Assembly (NCBI RefSeq): GCF_030709675.1
Contig: NZ_JAUZQD010000013.1
Location: 124,001-188,000 of the forward strand
Source of the DNA: Symbioplanes lichenis
GTDB lineage: Bacteria > Actinomycetota > Actinomycetes > Mycobacteriales > Micromonosporaceae
DNA length: 64,000 nucleotides
Reading direction: 5' to 3'
Part shown: positions 1 to 7,422 of the stretch, one piece after another
Numbering within the stretch: the first letter of the stretch is position 1
Layout: every line of letters begins with the position of its first letter
Notes under the pieces: model-generated
Seen by the model: only the letters and a program-made list of their open reading frames with translations
Told to the model about the DNA's origin: nothing
Database searches by the model: none
Translations under genes and position numbers: made by a program

Positions 1-1514
1 GGCTCTCGGAGCTGTGGACCGAAGGGGGCGTCGTGCCGGCGGACGCCGCTCGCCGGTTCCGGGCCGCGGCGCCTCAGGTCGTGCTCCACCACGGCTACAC
101 GACTCCCGGGGTCACCGGCTTGACCACCGCCCACCGGGCAACGGCGGACGATCCCCGGCCCGTGCTGCCGATCGGTCGTCCGCCGGCCGGTCGGGATGTG
201 TATGTGCTGGACGGGGTGCTGGGTCTGGTGCCTGCTGGTGTGGTGGGGGAGTTGTTCGTCTCGGGTGTGGGTCTGGCGCGGGGTTATGTGGGCCGGGCGG
301 GTTTGACGGCGGAGCGGTTCGTGGCGGATCCGTTTGCCGGTGGTGGTGCGCGGATGTATCGCACGGGTGATCTGGTGCGGTGGGGTGCGGGCGGGGTGCT
401 GGAGTTCGTGGGCCGGACCGGCACGCGAGCGCGGACCCCCGGGGCGAGGACGGAGGAGCAGAGGAGTCCGCGTACCTCTCGTGAGCGCCTGGTGTGCGAG
501 GCGTTCGCGGAGGCGCTCGGCGTGGAGTCGGTCGGTGTCGACGCCGACTTCTTCGACCTCGGCGGCAACTCGTTCGCCGCCATGCGGCTGGCCGACCGCC
601 TGAACCGCGAGTTGAACACCACGACGAGCATCCGCGACATCTTCGAGGCCCCCACGGCCGGCCGGCTGGCGGCCCGGCTGACCGGCGGCGACCGGCCGGG
701 AAGCGGTGCGTTCGACCCCGTCCTGCCGATCCGCCCGGCCGGCGAGGGACCGGCCATGTTCTGCGTCCATCCCGTGGCCGGTCTCGGCTGGAGCTACGCC
801 GGGCTGCTGCCGTACGTTCCCCCGCGGGTGGCGATCCACGGCCTCCAGTCCCGCGGGCTGTCCGACGAGGCCGGCGCGCTCCCGGCCGACGTGGACGAGC
901 TGGTGACCGACTATCTCGACCGGATCCGCCGCACCCGGCCGCACGGTCCCTACGTGGTGCTCGGCTGGTCGTTCGGCGGCCGGGTGGCGGAGATTCTCGC
1001 GGCCCGGCTGGAGGAGCGGGGCGAGCGGGTGCTGCTGGTCATCCTGGACGCGGCGCCGGAGGTGACCGGCCACGACACGGACGGCACCTTGGAAGGCGCG
1101 GCCCGGGCCCTGCTGCGGCTGGCCGGACACGACTGCGACGCTCGCGGCTGTCGTGCCGGGGATCCGCTGGAGCACGTGACGGCCGTCCTCGCGGAGCCGG
1201 CCGGCGGACTCTCGGCCATTCCGGCTTCCCACGTGCCGCGTGTCCTGCGGGTCACCGCCAACAACCTGAGACTGACCTCGTCGCTGCGGCCCGCCCGTTT
1301 CGACGGGGAGAGTCTGCTGTTCCTCGCCGGCCGGTCGGAGGCGGATCCGGAGGCCGTGGCCCGGTCCTGGCAGCCGCATCTGGGCGGGCCGGTCCAGGTC
1401 CACTTCGTCGACGCCACCCATGACGACATGACCGGGGCCGATGCCCTGGCCGCCCTGGGCAAGGTGCTGACACCGGCAATCGAAGGCTTCGCGGCACAGG
1501 ACGCGAACCGCTGA
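1..1514 (+). CDS. NRPS C-terminus: degenerate A domain, PCP, thioesterase (5' truncated by window)
   Basis: The open frame runs in from the window edge (codons start at base 3), so the N-terminus is missing. The first ~140 residues are the late part of an adenylation domain: an LWTEGG segment, a segment where the usual NAYGPTE (A5) should be but which reads HHGYTTPG, and an intact YRTGD (A7). After the A8 start (VGRTG) the sequence jumps within about 25 residues to a peptidyl carrier domain (DLGGNSF, phosphopantetheine Ser). The C-terminal A subdomain with A9, A10 and its catalytic Lys, roughly 100 residues, is absent. A type I thioesterase follows (GWSFGG nucleophile, THDD His region) and should release or cyclise the peptide. 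The PCP must therefore be loaded in trans, or the module is dead. An MbtH gene follows 11 bp downstream. Domain identity is confident; substrate unknown. Confidence 0.9.
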   Translation, partial: LSELWTEGGVVPADAARRFRAAAPQVVLHHGYTTPGVTGLTTAHRATADDPRPVLPIGRPPAGRDVYVLDGVLGLVPAGVVGELFVSGVGLARGYVGRAGLTAERFVADPFAGGGARMYRTGDLVRWGAGGVLEFVGRTGTRARTPGARTEEQRSPRTSRERLVCEAFAEALGVESVGVDADFFDLGGNSFAAMRLADRLNRELNTTTSIRDIFEAPTAGRLAARLTGGDRPGSGAFDPVLPIRPAGEGPAMFCVHPVAGLGWSYAGLLPYVPPRVAIHGLQSRGLSDEAGALPADVDELVTDYLDRIRRTRPHGPYVVLGWSFGGRVAEILAARLEERGERVLLVILDAAPEVTGHDTDGTLEGAARALLRLAGHDCDARGCRAGDPLEHVTAVLAEPAGGLSAIPASHVPRVLRVTANNLRLTSSLRPARFDGESLLFLAGRSEADPEAVARSWQPHLGGPVQVHFVDATHDDMTGADALAALGKVLTPAIEGFAAQDANR

Positions 1515-1525
1515 AGGAGGCAACG

Positions 1526-1744
1526 ATGACCAATCCGTTCGAGGACGAGAGCGCTCGCTACCTTGTGCTCGTCAACGACGAGGGCCAGCACTCGCTGTGG
1601 CCGGAATTCGCGGAGATCCCGGCGGGGTGGACGTCCGTCTGCGGACCGGACAGCCGTGACGTCTGCCTGGCCTACGTCGAGAGCCACTGGACCGATCTCC
1701 GGCCGCTGAGCCTGGTGCGGCAGATGCGGGAGGACGCGGCCTGA
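1526..1744 (+). CDS. MbtH-family NRPS adenylation chaperone
   Basis: A 72-residue protein matching the MbtH family over its full length: NPFED at the start, an NDEGQHSLWP segment, and the YVESHWTDLRPLS tail with its conserved Trp residues. MbtH proteins bind the C-terminal part of NRPS adenylation domains and are often required for their solubility and activity. It begins 11 bp after the thioesterase module with a GGAGG ribosome site, so it is co-translated in the NRPS operon. Likely clients are the two intact A domains of the NRPS at 7423-13905; the A domain just upstream lacks the C-terminal subdomain that normally accompanies MbtH binding. Confidence 0.96.
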   Translation: MTNPFEDESARYLVLVNDEGQHSLWPEFAEIPAGWTSVCGPDSRDVCLAYVESHWTDLRPLSLVRQMREDAA

Positions 1745-1870
1745 GAGCGCCACGGCCCGTTGCGGCGCGCCCAGGAGAGCTCCGGCCGGACGTTTCCCGG
1801 TCCGGTCGGCCCCCGGAACGTGTCCGCGGCGGCCGGGTGCGCCGGCGGCGTCCATCACAGGGAAGGCGAC

Positions 1871-2632
1871 ATGACTGACGAAGCGACCGGCGGGTGGTTC
1901 TCCGGCGACCCCGATACCGGTACCACCGGGCCTCGGCTCTTCTGCTTCCCGCACGGTGGCGGCGGGGCCGGTGCCTTCCGCCGCTGGAAGGCGGAGCTGG
2001 CGCCCTCGATCGAGGTCGTCCCGGTGCACCTGCCCGGCCGCGAGTCCCGCTTCGCCGAGCCGCTCCTGACGTCGGTCGCGGCGGTGGTCACCGCCCTGGT
2101 GGGGCCGCTGTCCGCCCGCGTACGGGGGCCCTTCGCCCTGTTCGGGCACAGCATGGGCGCCCTGCTGGCCTACGAGACGGCCGCCGCCCTCACAGATCGG
2201 GGCCTCCCGCCGGCGCACCTCTTCGCCTCCGGGCATCACCCGCCCCACCTGCCGCCGGCGACTCCGGCGATGCACGGCTTGCCCGACGCGGAGCTCGTCG
2301 CCCGGCTGGCCGAGTTCGGAGGAACGCCGCCGGAGCTGCTCGGCGATCCGGCGCTGATGGAGTTGCTGTTGCCGCGCCTCCGGGCCGACTTCGAGATCTG
2401 TGAGACGTACCGGTACGCGGCGCGGCCGCCCCTGCCCGTGCCGATCACCGTGTTCGCCGGCCGGGACGACCCGTCCGTCGACGTCGGCGAGCTCGGCCGC
2501 TGGGGCGACCTGACGACCGAGGGGGCCGAGGTGCACATCCTCGACGGCGGCCACTTCGGCTTCGCGGGTCCGGACGGGAACGGCGTTCTTCCGATGGTGG
2601 CGCACGCGTGGAGAGGAATCAGCCGGCGATGA
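1871..2632 (+). CDS. Type II thioesterase (editing, alpha/beta hydrolase)
   Basis: This 253-residue alpha/beta hydrolase has the external thioesterase hallmarks: FCFPHGGGGAG near the N-terminus, the GHSMGA nucleophile elbow, an Asp near GRDD and the catalytic His in GGHFGF. Type II thioesterases remove stalled or misprimed acyl groups from carrier domains. ATG 1871 is chosen because a GGAAGG ribosome site lies just upstream and the family homology begins here; the frame is open further upstream but that part looks non-coding. The stop overlaps the start of the following P450 (ATGA), showing translational coupling within the NRPS operon. Confidence 0.93.
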   Translation: MTDEATGGWFSGDPDTGTTGPRLFCFPHGGGGAGAFRRWKAELAPSIEVVPVHLPGRESRFAEPLLTSVAAVVTALVGPLSARVRGPFALFGHSMGALLAYETAAALTDRGLPPAHLFASGHHPPHLPPATPAMHGLPDAELVARLAEFGGTPPELLGDPALMELLLPRLRADFEICETYRYAARPPLPVPITVFAGRDDPSVDVGELGRWGDLTTEGAEVHILDGGHFGFAGPDGNGVLPMVAHAWRGISRR

Positions 2633-3837
2633 CGAATGCGGCCGTTCACGACGGGGCCGATCTGGGCGATCCCCACATCTACCAGACGGCGGACCGTTAC
2701 CGCATGTGGGAGAGGCTGGTGGCGCAGGACCGGGCGGTCTGGAGCTCGCCGGGGAGCTCGCCCGGCGGATTCTGGTCCGTCTTCTCGCACCAGGCCTGCT
2801 CGGAGCTGCTCGCGCCGAGCGCACCCTTCACGTCCGAGTACGGCATGATGATCGGCTTCGATCGTCACCGGCCGGACAAGGCCGGCGGCACGATGCTGGT
2901 CGCCAGTGAGGGCAGCCGCCACACCCAGTTGCGCCGCCTGATCGCCCCGTTCCTGTCCCGGACCTCGGCCCAGTCGCTCGCGTCCTTCGTGGACCGTGAG
3001 GTGACCGAGATCCTGGCGCACCTGCGGGACGGGGAGAGTCCGGCGGGCCGGGACATCGCGGCCCACGTCGGATCCCGGCTGCCCGCAGCGGTGGTCTGTG
3101 AGCTGCTGGGCATCCCGGCGAGCGACCGCGATCTGGTCGTCGGCCTGACCAACCACGCCTTCGGCGGCAAGGAGCCCGCCTTCGCGGACATGGAGCCCTC
3201 GGAGGCGCATACGCAGATCCTCGGCTACTTCCTGGACGTCATCCTCCAGCGGCGCGACGATCCGGGCACCGACCTGGTCACCGCCCTGCTGACCGAAGGA
3301 TCGCTCGACGACCGCGAAATCCTGATCAATTGCGACAACGTCCTGATCGGCGGGAACGAGACCACGCGCCACGCGGTGACCGGGTGCTTCCACGCCCTGG
3401 CTGAGAACCCCGCTCTCCTCCCCGCCCTCCGGTCGGATCCGGCGCTGATCCCGGTGGCCGTGGAGGAGATCCTGCGCTGGGTCTCGCCGGCGATGCATGT
3501 GCTGCGGGTGTCGACCCGGCCGGTCGTCGTCGCGGGCCAGGACGTGGACGAGGGTGTCGCGGTGGTGGCCTGGCTGCCGGCGGCGAATCGGGACCCCGCG
3601 GTCTTTCCCCGGCCGCACGAGCTCCGGCTGGACCGGCGCCCGAACCGTCATCTCGCCTTCGGGCACGGCCTGCACCACTGCCTCGGCGCCGCGCTGGCCC
3701 GGGCGGAGCTGACGGCGCTGCTCGGCGCGCTGGCCCACCGGCTGACCGGGGTGGAGCTGGCGGACCGGCCCCAGTGGATGAGTGTCAACCAGGTGCAGGG
3801 CTATCGGAGTCTGCCGGTGGTGCTGCACTGGAGATGA
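2629..3837 (+). CDS. Cytochrome P450 of the NRPS operon
   Basis: A 402-residue soluble bacterial P450. The heme-binding segment FGHGLHHCLGAALA, the I-helix oxygen-binding segment GGNETT and the K-helix EEILRW are all present. ATG 2629 overlaps the thioesterase stop (ATGA) and has GAGAGGA upstream; an in-frame GTG at 2608 is a weaker alternative. The N-terminal part (WSVFSH, then SEYGMMIGFD) recalls P450s that beta-hydroxylate an amino acid held on a PCP (the NovI/NikQ type), which would suit an NRPS operon. That substrate class is inference; the P450 assignment itself is firm. Redox partners are not encoded nearby. Confidence 0.93.
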   Translation: MTNAAVHDGADLGDPHIYQTADRYRMWERLVAQDRAVWSSPGSSPGGFWSVFSHQACSELLAPSAPFTSEYGMMIGFDRHRPDKAGGTMLVASEGSRHTQLRRLIAPFLSRTSAQSLASFVDREVTEILAHLRDGESPAGRDIAAHVGSRLPAAVVCELLGIPASDRDLVVGLTNHAFGGKEPAFADMEPSEAHTQILGYFLDVILQRRDDPGTDLVTALLTEGSLDDREILINCDNVLIGGNETTRHAVTGCFHALAENPALLPALRSDPALIPVAVEEILRWVSPAMHVLRVSTRPVVVAGQDVDEGVAVVAWLPAANRDPAVFPRPHELRLDRRPNRHLAFGHGLHHCLGAALARAELTALLGALAHRLTGVELADRPQWMSVNQVQGYRSLPVVLHWR

Positions 3838-3893
3838 CCAGGCCCGAACCTGGTGGCCACCTATCCGCGGATCTTCTCGGGGGCGAACGGACG

Positions 3894-5159
3894 ATGACCG
3901 ACGACAAGCAGTCACCACTCACCGGCGGGACCGTTCCGCTGAACCACAACCGGGACTTCGTCCGGTTGTGGCTGAGCCAGGCGCTGTCCGCCACCGGCTC
4001 GCGCGTCAGCTATCTGGTCTACCCCCTGCTCATCCTGGCCATCTCCGGTTCCACCGCGGCGGCCGGGGCGGTGGCCGGAACGGCCGCACTGGTCGAGATC
4101 GTGGTGCGCATCCCCGCGGGACCGCTGCTGGACCGGCTGGACCGCCGGAAGCTGATGCTGTGGACCGAGTCGGCGCGAGTGGCGGCCATGGTCGTCGCCG
4201 CGGTGGCGGCCGCCCTCGGCTGGATCTCGGTTCCGCTGATCTTCGCGGTGGCCGCGGTCGACGCCGGCGGCGCGGCACTGTTCGAGTCGGCCGAGCGCAC
4301 GGTCCTGCGGCATATCGTCGCCCGGGACCAGATCACGGTCGCGAGCGCGCGCAACCAGGCCCGCATCTTCACCGCCGAGCTGCTCGGCCCGCCGCTCGGT
4401 GGCGCGCTGCTCGGGCTGGCCCGCGCCCTGCCCTTCGTCTTCAACGCCGTCGCGTACGCCACGTCCTTCTGCACCGTCCTCTCCATCAGGCGATCACTGC
4501 GGGGGGATCAGCCCGAGCGCCACGAGAATACCCTGGAAGCCTTCACCGCCGGGTTCTCCTTCGTCTGGCGCAAGCCCTTCCTGCGCGCCGTCGCCGTCGC
4601 CGAACCACTGCTCAACATGGCGTTCACGGGCACCATGTTCGTGATCCTCGTGATCCTGCACGACGCCGAGATCCCCGCCTTCGGCATCGGTGCCGCGCTG
4701 GCCGTCATCGCGGTGGGCGGGATCCTCGGCGCGATAGCCTCCCCGTGGATCGAGAGGCTGCTGGTCCCCCGGCTCATCATCGTGGTCCTGTCGTGGACGA
4801 GTGCGCTGATGGCGGCGCTCTGCGTGCTGCTCCCACCGGGCTACTGGGTGGTCGCCCCGATGCCGGTTCTCGTGTTCTTCGCCCCGGCCGTGACGGCGAC
4901 CATCTTCGGCCACCAGACCGCGATCACCCCGGATCACCTGCACGGACGAGTAGTCACCGCCCTGGGGCTCTTCGCGACCGCCATGAACCCGATAGCCCCG
5001 CTGACGGCCGGCATCCTCCTCGAGCACCTGGACAGCCGGGCGGTGCTCGCCGTCTTCGCGGCCGTCTTCGTGCTGGCGTCGGTCGTCGTCACGTTCAGCA
5101 AGGGCATCCGGGCGATGGGGGAGGCGCCCCGGCCGGAGCACATGACCACCCGGCACTAG
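3894..5159 (+). CDS. MFS exporter, probable peptide efflux/self-resistance
   Basis: This 421-residue integral membrane protein has about 12 hydrophobic segments and MFS-type loops, including LDRLDRRKLM after the second helix pair (the conserved D-R-x-G-R/K-type loop). It resembles the actinomycete drug/siderophore exporter branch of the major facilitator superfamily. ATG 3894 is the first start that gives the typical short cytoplasmic N-terminus (NHNRDFVRLWLSQALSATGSR). Its place between the P450 and the ATP-grasp ligase suggests export of the NRPS product or its precursor. Substrate is not predictable from sequence. Confidence 0.88.
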   Translation: MTDDKQSPLTGGTVPLNHNRDFVRLWLSQALSATGSRVSYLVYPLLILAISGSTAAAGAVAGTAALVEIVVRIPAGPLLDRLDRRKLMLWTESARVAAMVVAAVAAALGWISVPLIFAVAAVDAGGAALFESAERTVLRHIVARDQITVASARNQARIFTAELLGPPLGGALLGLARALPFVFNAVAYATSFCTVLSIRRSLRGDQPERHENTLEAFTAGFSFVWRKPFLRAVAVAEPLLNMAFTGTMFVILVILHDAEIPAFGIGAALAVIAVGGILGAIASPWIERLLVPRLIIVVLSWTSALMAALCVLLPPGYWVVAPMPVLVFFAPAVTATIFGHQTAITPDHLHGRVVTALGLFATAMNPIAPLTAGILLEHLDSRAVLAVFAAVFVLASVVVTFSKGIRAMGEAPRPEHMTTRH

Positions 5160-5181
5160 GTCGGCACGGAGGGATCATCGA

Positions 5182-6486
5182 ATGGCAAGTGTCCAGGCGC
5201 GCGGGAAGGACCGCCCCCGGCTCGTCATCATGTTCGAGGAGGGTGCGGTCACGCCCGCCGAGATCGTTCTCAGCATCATCGACTGGGCCGACGTGCTGCT
5301 CGTCGTCGGCACCTCACCGTACGCCTCGGCGATGGCACCCTTCCTGCACGAGATCGCCGAAGCGGTCACCTGGGACCAGCCGCGCGCCGAGCTGCTCGCC
5401 CAGCTGCGCGCGTGGCGCCCGGACGGCATCACCACCTACGCCGAGAGAATGGTGGTGCCCACCGCCGAGGTGGCCGCCGAGCTCGGTCTTCCGTACCATT
5501 CCGTGCCCACCGCGAACCTGCTGCGCGACAAGTACCTGCAGCGCGTGCGCATGGCGGAGACCGGTGCGCAGCACACGAGATCGGTGTCGCTGGCCGGAGC
5601 CGGCCAGTGGCGGGAGGCCGCCGCGCAAGTCGGATTTCCCTTGGTCATCAAGCCCCGGCTGGGCGAGGGCAGCCGCCACACCCACCTGGTCGACTCGCTC
5701 GAGCAGGGCGAGGCGCTGTTGCGGGACGTGGCCGACCTGTACTCCGGGGCGTTCGTCGCGGAGGAGTTCATCGTCGGCCAGAAGCGACCGCCGTTCGGCG
5801 ACTACGTCTCGGTGGAGAGCTGTGTGGTGGACGGGAAGATCTCGCACCTCGGTATCACCGGCAAGTACGACATCCTGCCGCCGTTCCGTGAACAAGGAGG
5901 ATTCTGGCCGGCCCCGGTCAGCGCGGCCGAGAGGACCGGCATCCTCGATCTCGTCCAGCGGGCCCTGGACGGCTTCGCCCTGTCCACGGGTCTGATCCAC
6001 ACCGAGGTGAAGCTGACCGCCGGCGGTCCCCGCATCATCGAGGTGAACGGGCGGGTCGGCGGCCAGATCAACGACATGGCGATGCGCGCGGGCGGTGTCG
6101 ACCTGGTCGAGCTCGGCGCACGCATCGCCCTGGGCCTGGACTGCGACGAGATCGTGGTCGCGGAACCGAGCAAGATCTACTTCCAGTACCACAACTCACC
6201 GCCCCTGGACGCCCGGCGGATCACCGGCGTCCGGGGGGCCGAGGCCGCGCGGAAGGTACCCGGAGTCACCTCCTACGAGATCTTCCTGCACCCGCCCGCG
6301 ACCCTGGACGGCGACGTGATGACCAGGTGGATCGACGTGGTCCGGGGCGAAGCGAAGGACCACGACGACATGCTCACCGTCCTGGACGAGGTGAACGACC
6401 TGCTGTCCTTCGACTACGACACGGATTCCGGCGAGGTCACCCGGCCGGCGGTCTGGACCGAGCAGCGGGCGGCCACCCGGCGCTGA
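5182..6486 (+). CDS. ATP-grasp ligase (carboxylate-amine ligase family)
   Basis: A 434-residue protein with an N-terminal Rossmann-like segment, then the ATP-grasp core: FPLVIKPRLGEGSRHT (ATP-binding Lys and Gly-rich loop), AEEFIVG (hinge), and EVNGRVGGQIND, which carries the Mg-binding Glu/Asn pair. The family makes amide or peptide bonds through an acyl-phosphate. In an NRPS operon it could form one amide outside the assembly line or cap a terminus. CGGAGGGA precedes ATG 5182. It sits 22 bp after the exporter and 80 bp before the dioxygenase, all in one direction. The exact substrates are unknown. Confidence 0.87.
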   Translation: MASVQARGKDRPRLVIMFEEGAVTPAEIVLSIIDWADVLLVVGTSPYASAMAPFLHEIAEAVTWDQPRAELLAQLRAWRPDGITTYAERMVVPTAEVAAELGLPYHSVPTANLLRDKYLQRVRMAETGAQHTRSVSLAGAGQWREAAAQVGFPLVIKPRLGEGSRHTHLVDSLEQGEALLRDVADLYSGAFVAEEFIVGQKRPPFGDYVSVESCVVDGKISHLGITGKYDILPPFREQGGFWPAPVSAAERTGILDLVQRALDGFALSTGLIHTEVKLTAGGPRIIEVNGRVGGQINDMAMRAGGVDLVELGARIALGLDCDEIVVAEPSKIYFQYHNSPPLDARRITGVRGAEAARKVPGVTSYEIFLHPPATLDGDVMTRWIDVVRGEAKDHDDMLTVLDEVNDLLSFDYDTDSGEVTRPAVWTEQRAATRR

Positions 6487-6566
6487 ACCAGCCCGACCGG
6501 CGGCCCCGTCCCGTTCCCGTACCGGAGTTCCGGATGCCCGAACATGATTGTGGAGGAGAACCGACG

Positions 6567-7382
6567 ATGAGCTCCGACCTACGCGAGCTGGCCGCCGTCT
6601 ACGAGCGTGACGGGTGGTGCGAGCTGCCGTACAGCTTCACCCCGGCCGCGGTCGGGCTGCTGAACGACCGGGTGGCGGTGATCTCCCAGGAGACCAGGCC
6701 GGAGGTGGTCTGGGAGAAGGGCAAGAAGATCGTCCGGGCCATCCACGGCTGCCACCGCTTCGACGAGGTGTCCGCGGCGCTGACCCGCCATCCCCGGCTC
6801 GTGGCGCTGGCCGAGATGTTCCTCGGCGGCCCCGTGTACGTCTACCAGTTCAAGGTCAATCTCAAGCAGGCCCGCGAGGGCGCCGCCTGGCCCTGGCACC
6901 AGGACTACTCCTTCTGGCAGCGGGAGGACGGCATGCCCCGGCCGGACGCGGTGAACTTCGCGATCCCGCTGGACGCGGTCCACGAGGGCAACGGACCGCT
7001 GATCGTCATCCCCGGCTCGCATCGGCTCGGTCCACAGGACGAGTACGGGGACGGCGACGGTGCACCGGGCTCCGACTGGCGGCGGCACGTCTCGGCCGAT
7101 CTCGCCTACGCGATCACCCCGGAGCGGGCCGGGAAGCTGACGTCCGAGCTGGGCACCCAGCTGATCACCGGCCCGGCCGGCGGCATCCACGCCTTCCATC
7201 CGAGCATCGTCCACTCGTCGACCGGCAACGGCTCGGCCGACCGCCGGGCCCTGCTGCTGATCACGTACAACGCGGTCCGCAACAGCCCGCCGCACCCCAC
7301 CCGCCCGGAGTTCCTGGTGGACCGGAACACCACGCCGATCGTCCCGCGCGAGGACCACCGTCTCGAACTGACCGCCCGCTGA
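6567..7382 (+). CDS. PhyH-family Fe(II)/2-oxoglutarate dioxygenase
   Basis: A 271-residue protein of the phytanoyl-CoA dioxygenase superfamily. The iron ligands are visible: the HxD pair in WPWHQDYSFW and the distal His in SIVHSSTGNG, followed by the Arg that binds 2-oxoglutarate (SADRRALL). Such enzymes hydroxylate free amino acids or PCP-bound residues in peptide pathways, as well as other substrates. ATG 6567 follows a strong GGAGGAG site; the frame is open further upstream without a good start. Its neighbours (ATP-grasp ligase before, NRPS after) suggest it makes or modifies a nonstandard amino acid for the peptide. Confidence 0.9.
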   Translation: MSSDLRELAAVYERDGWCELPYSFTPAAVGLLNDRVAVISQETRPEVVWEKGKKIVRAIHGCHRFDEVSAALTRHPRLVALAEMFLGGPVYVYQFKVNLKQAREGAAWPWHQDYSFWQREDGMPRPDAVNFAIPLDAVHEGNGPLIVIPGSHRLGPQDEYGDGDGAPGSDWRRHVSADLAYAITPERAGKLTSELGTQLITGPAGGIHAFHPSIVHSSTGNGSADRRALLLITYNAVRNSPPHPTRPEFLVDRNTTPIVPREDHRLELTAR

Positions 7383-7422
7383 GCACGGTGCCGCCATGCG
7401 CGGAAGACAGGAGCAGAGCGCT

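Noticed and set aside
950..2824. Long antisense open frame (over 600 codons) opposite the NRPS end, MbtH and thioesterase genes
   Set aside because: High-GC DNA leaves antisense frames open. Its translation is Arg/Pro/Gly-rich with no domain, and the plus strand has strong domain matches.
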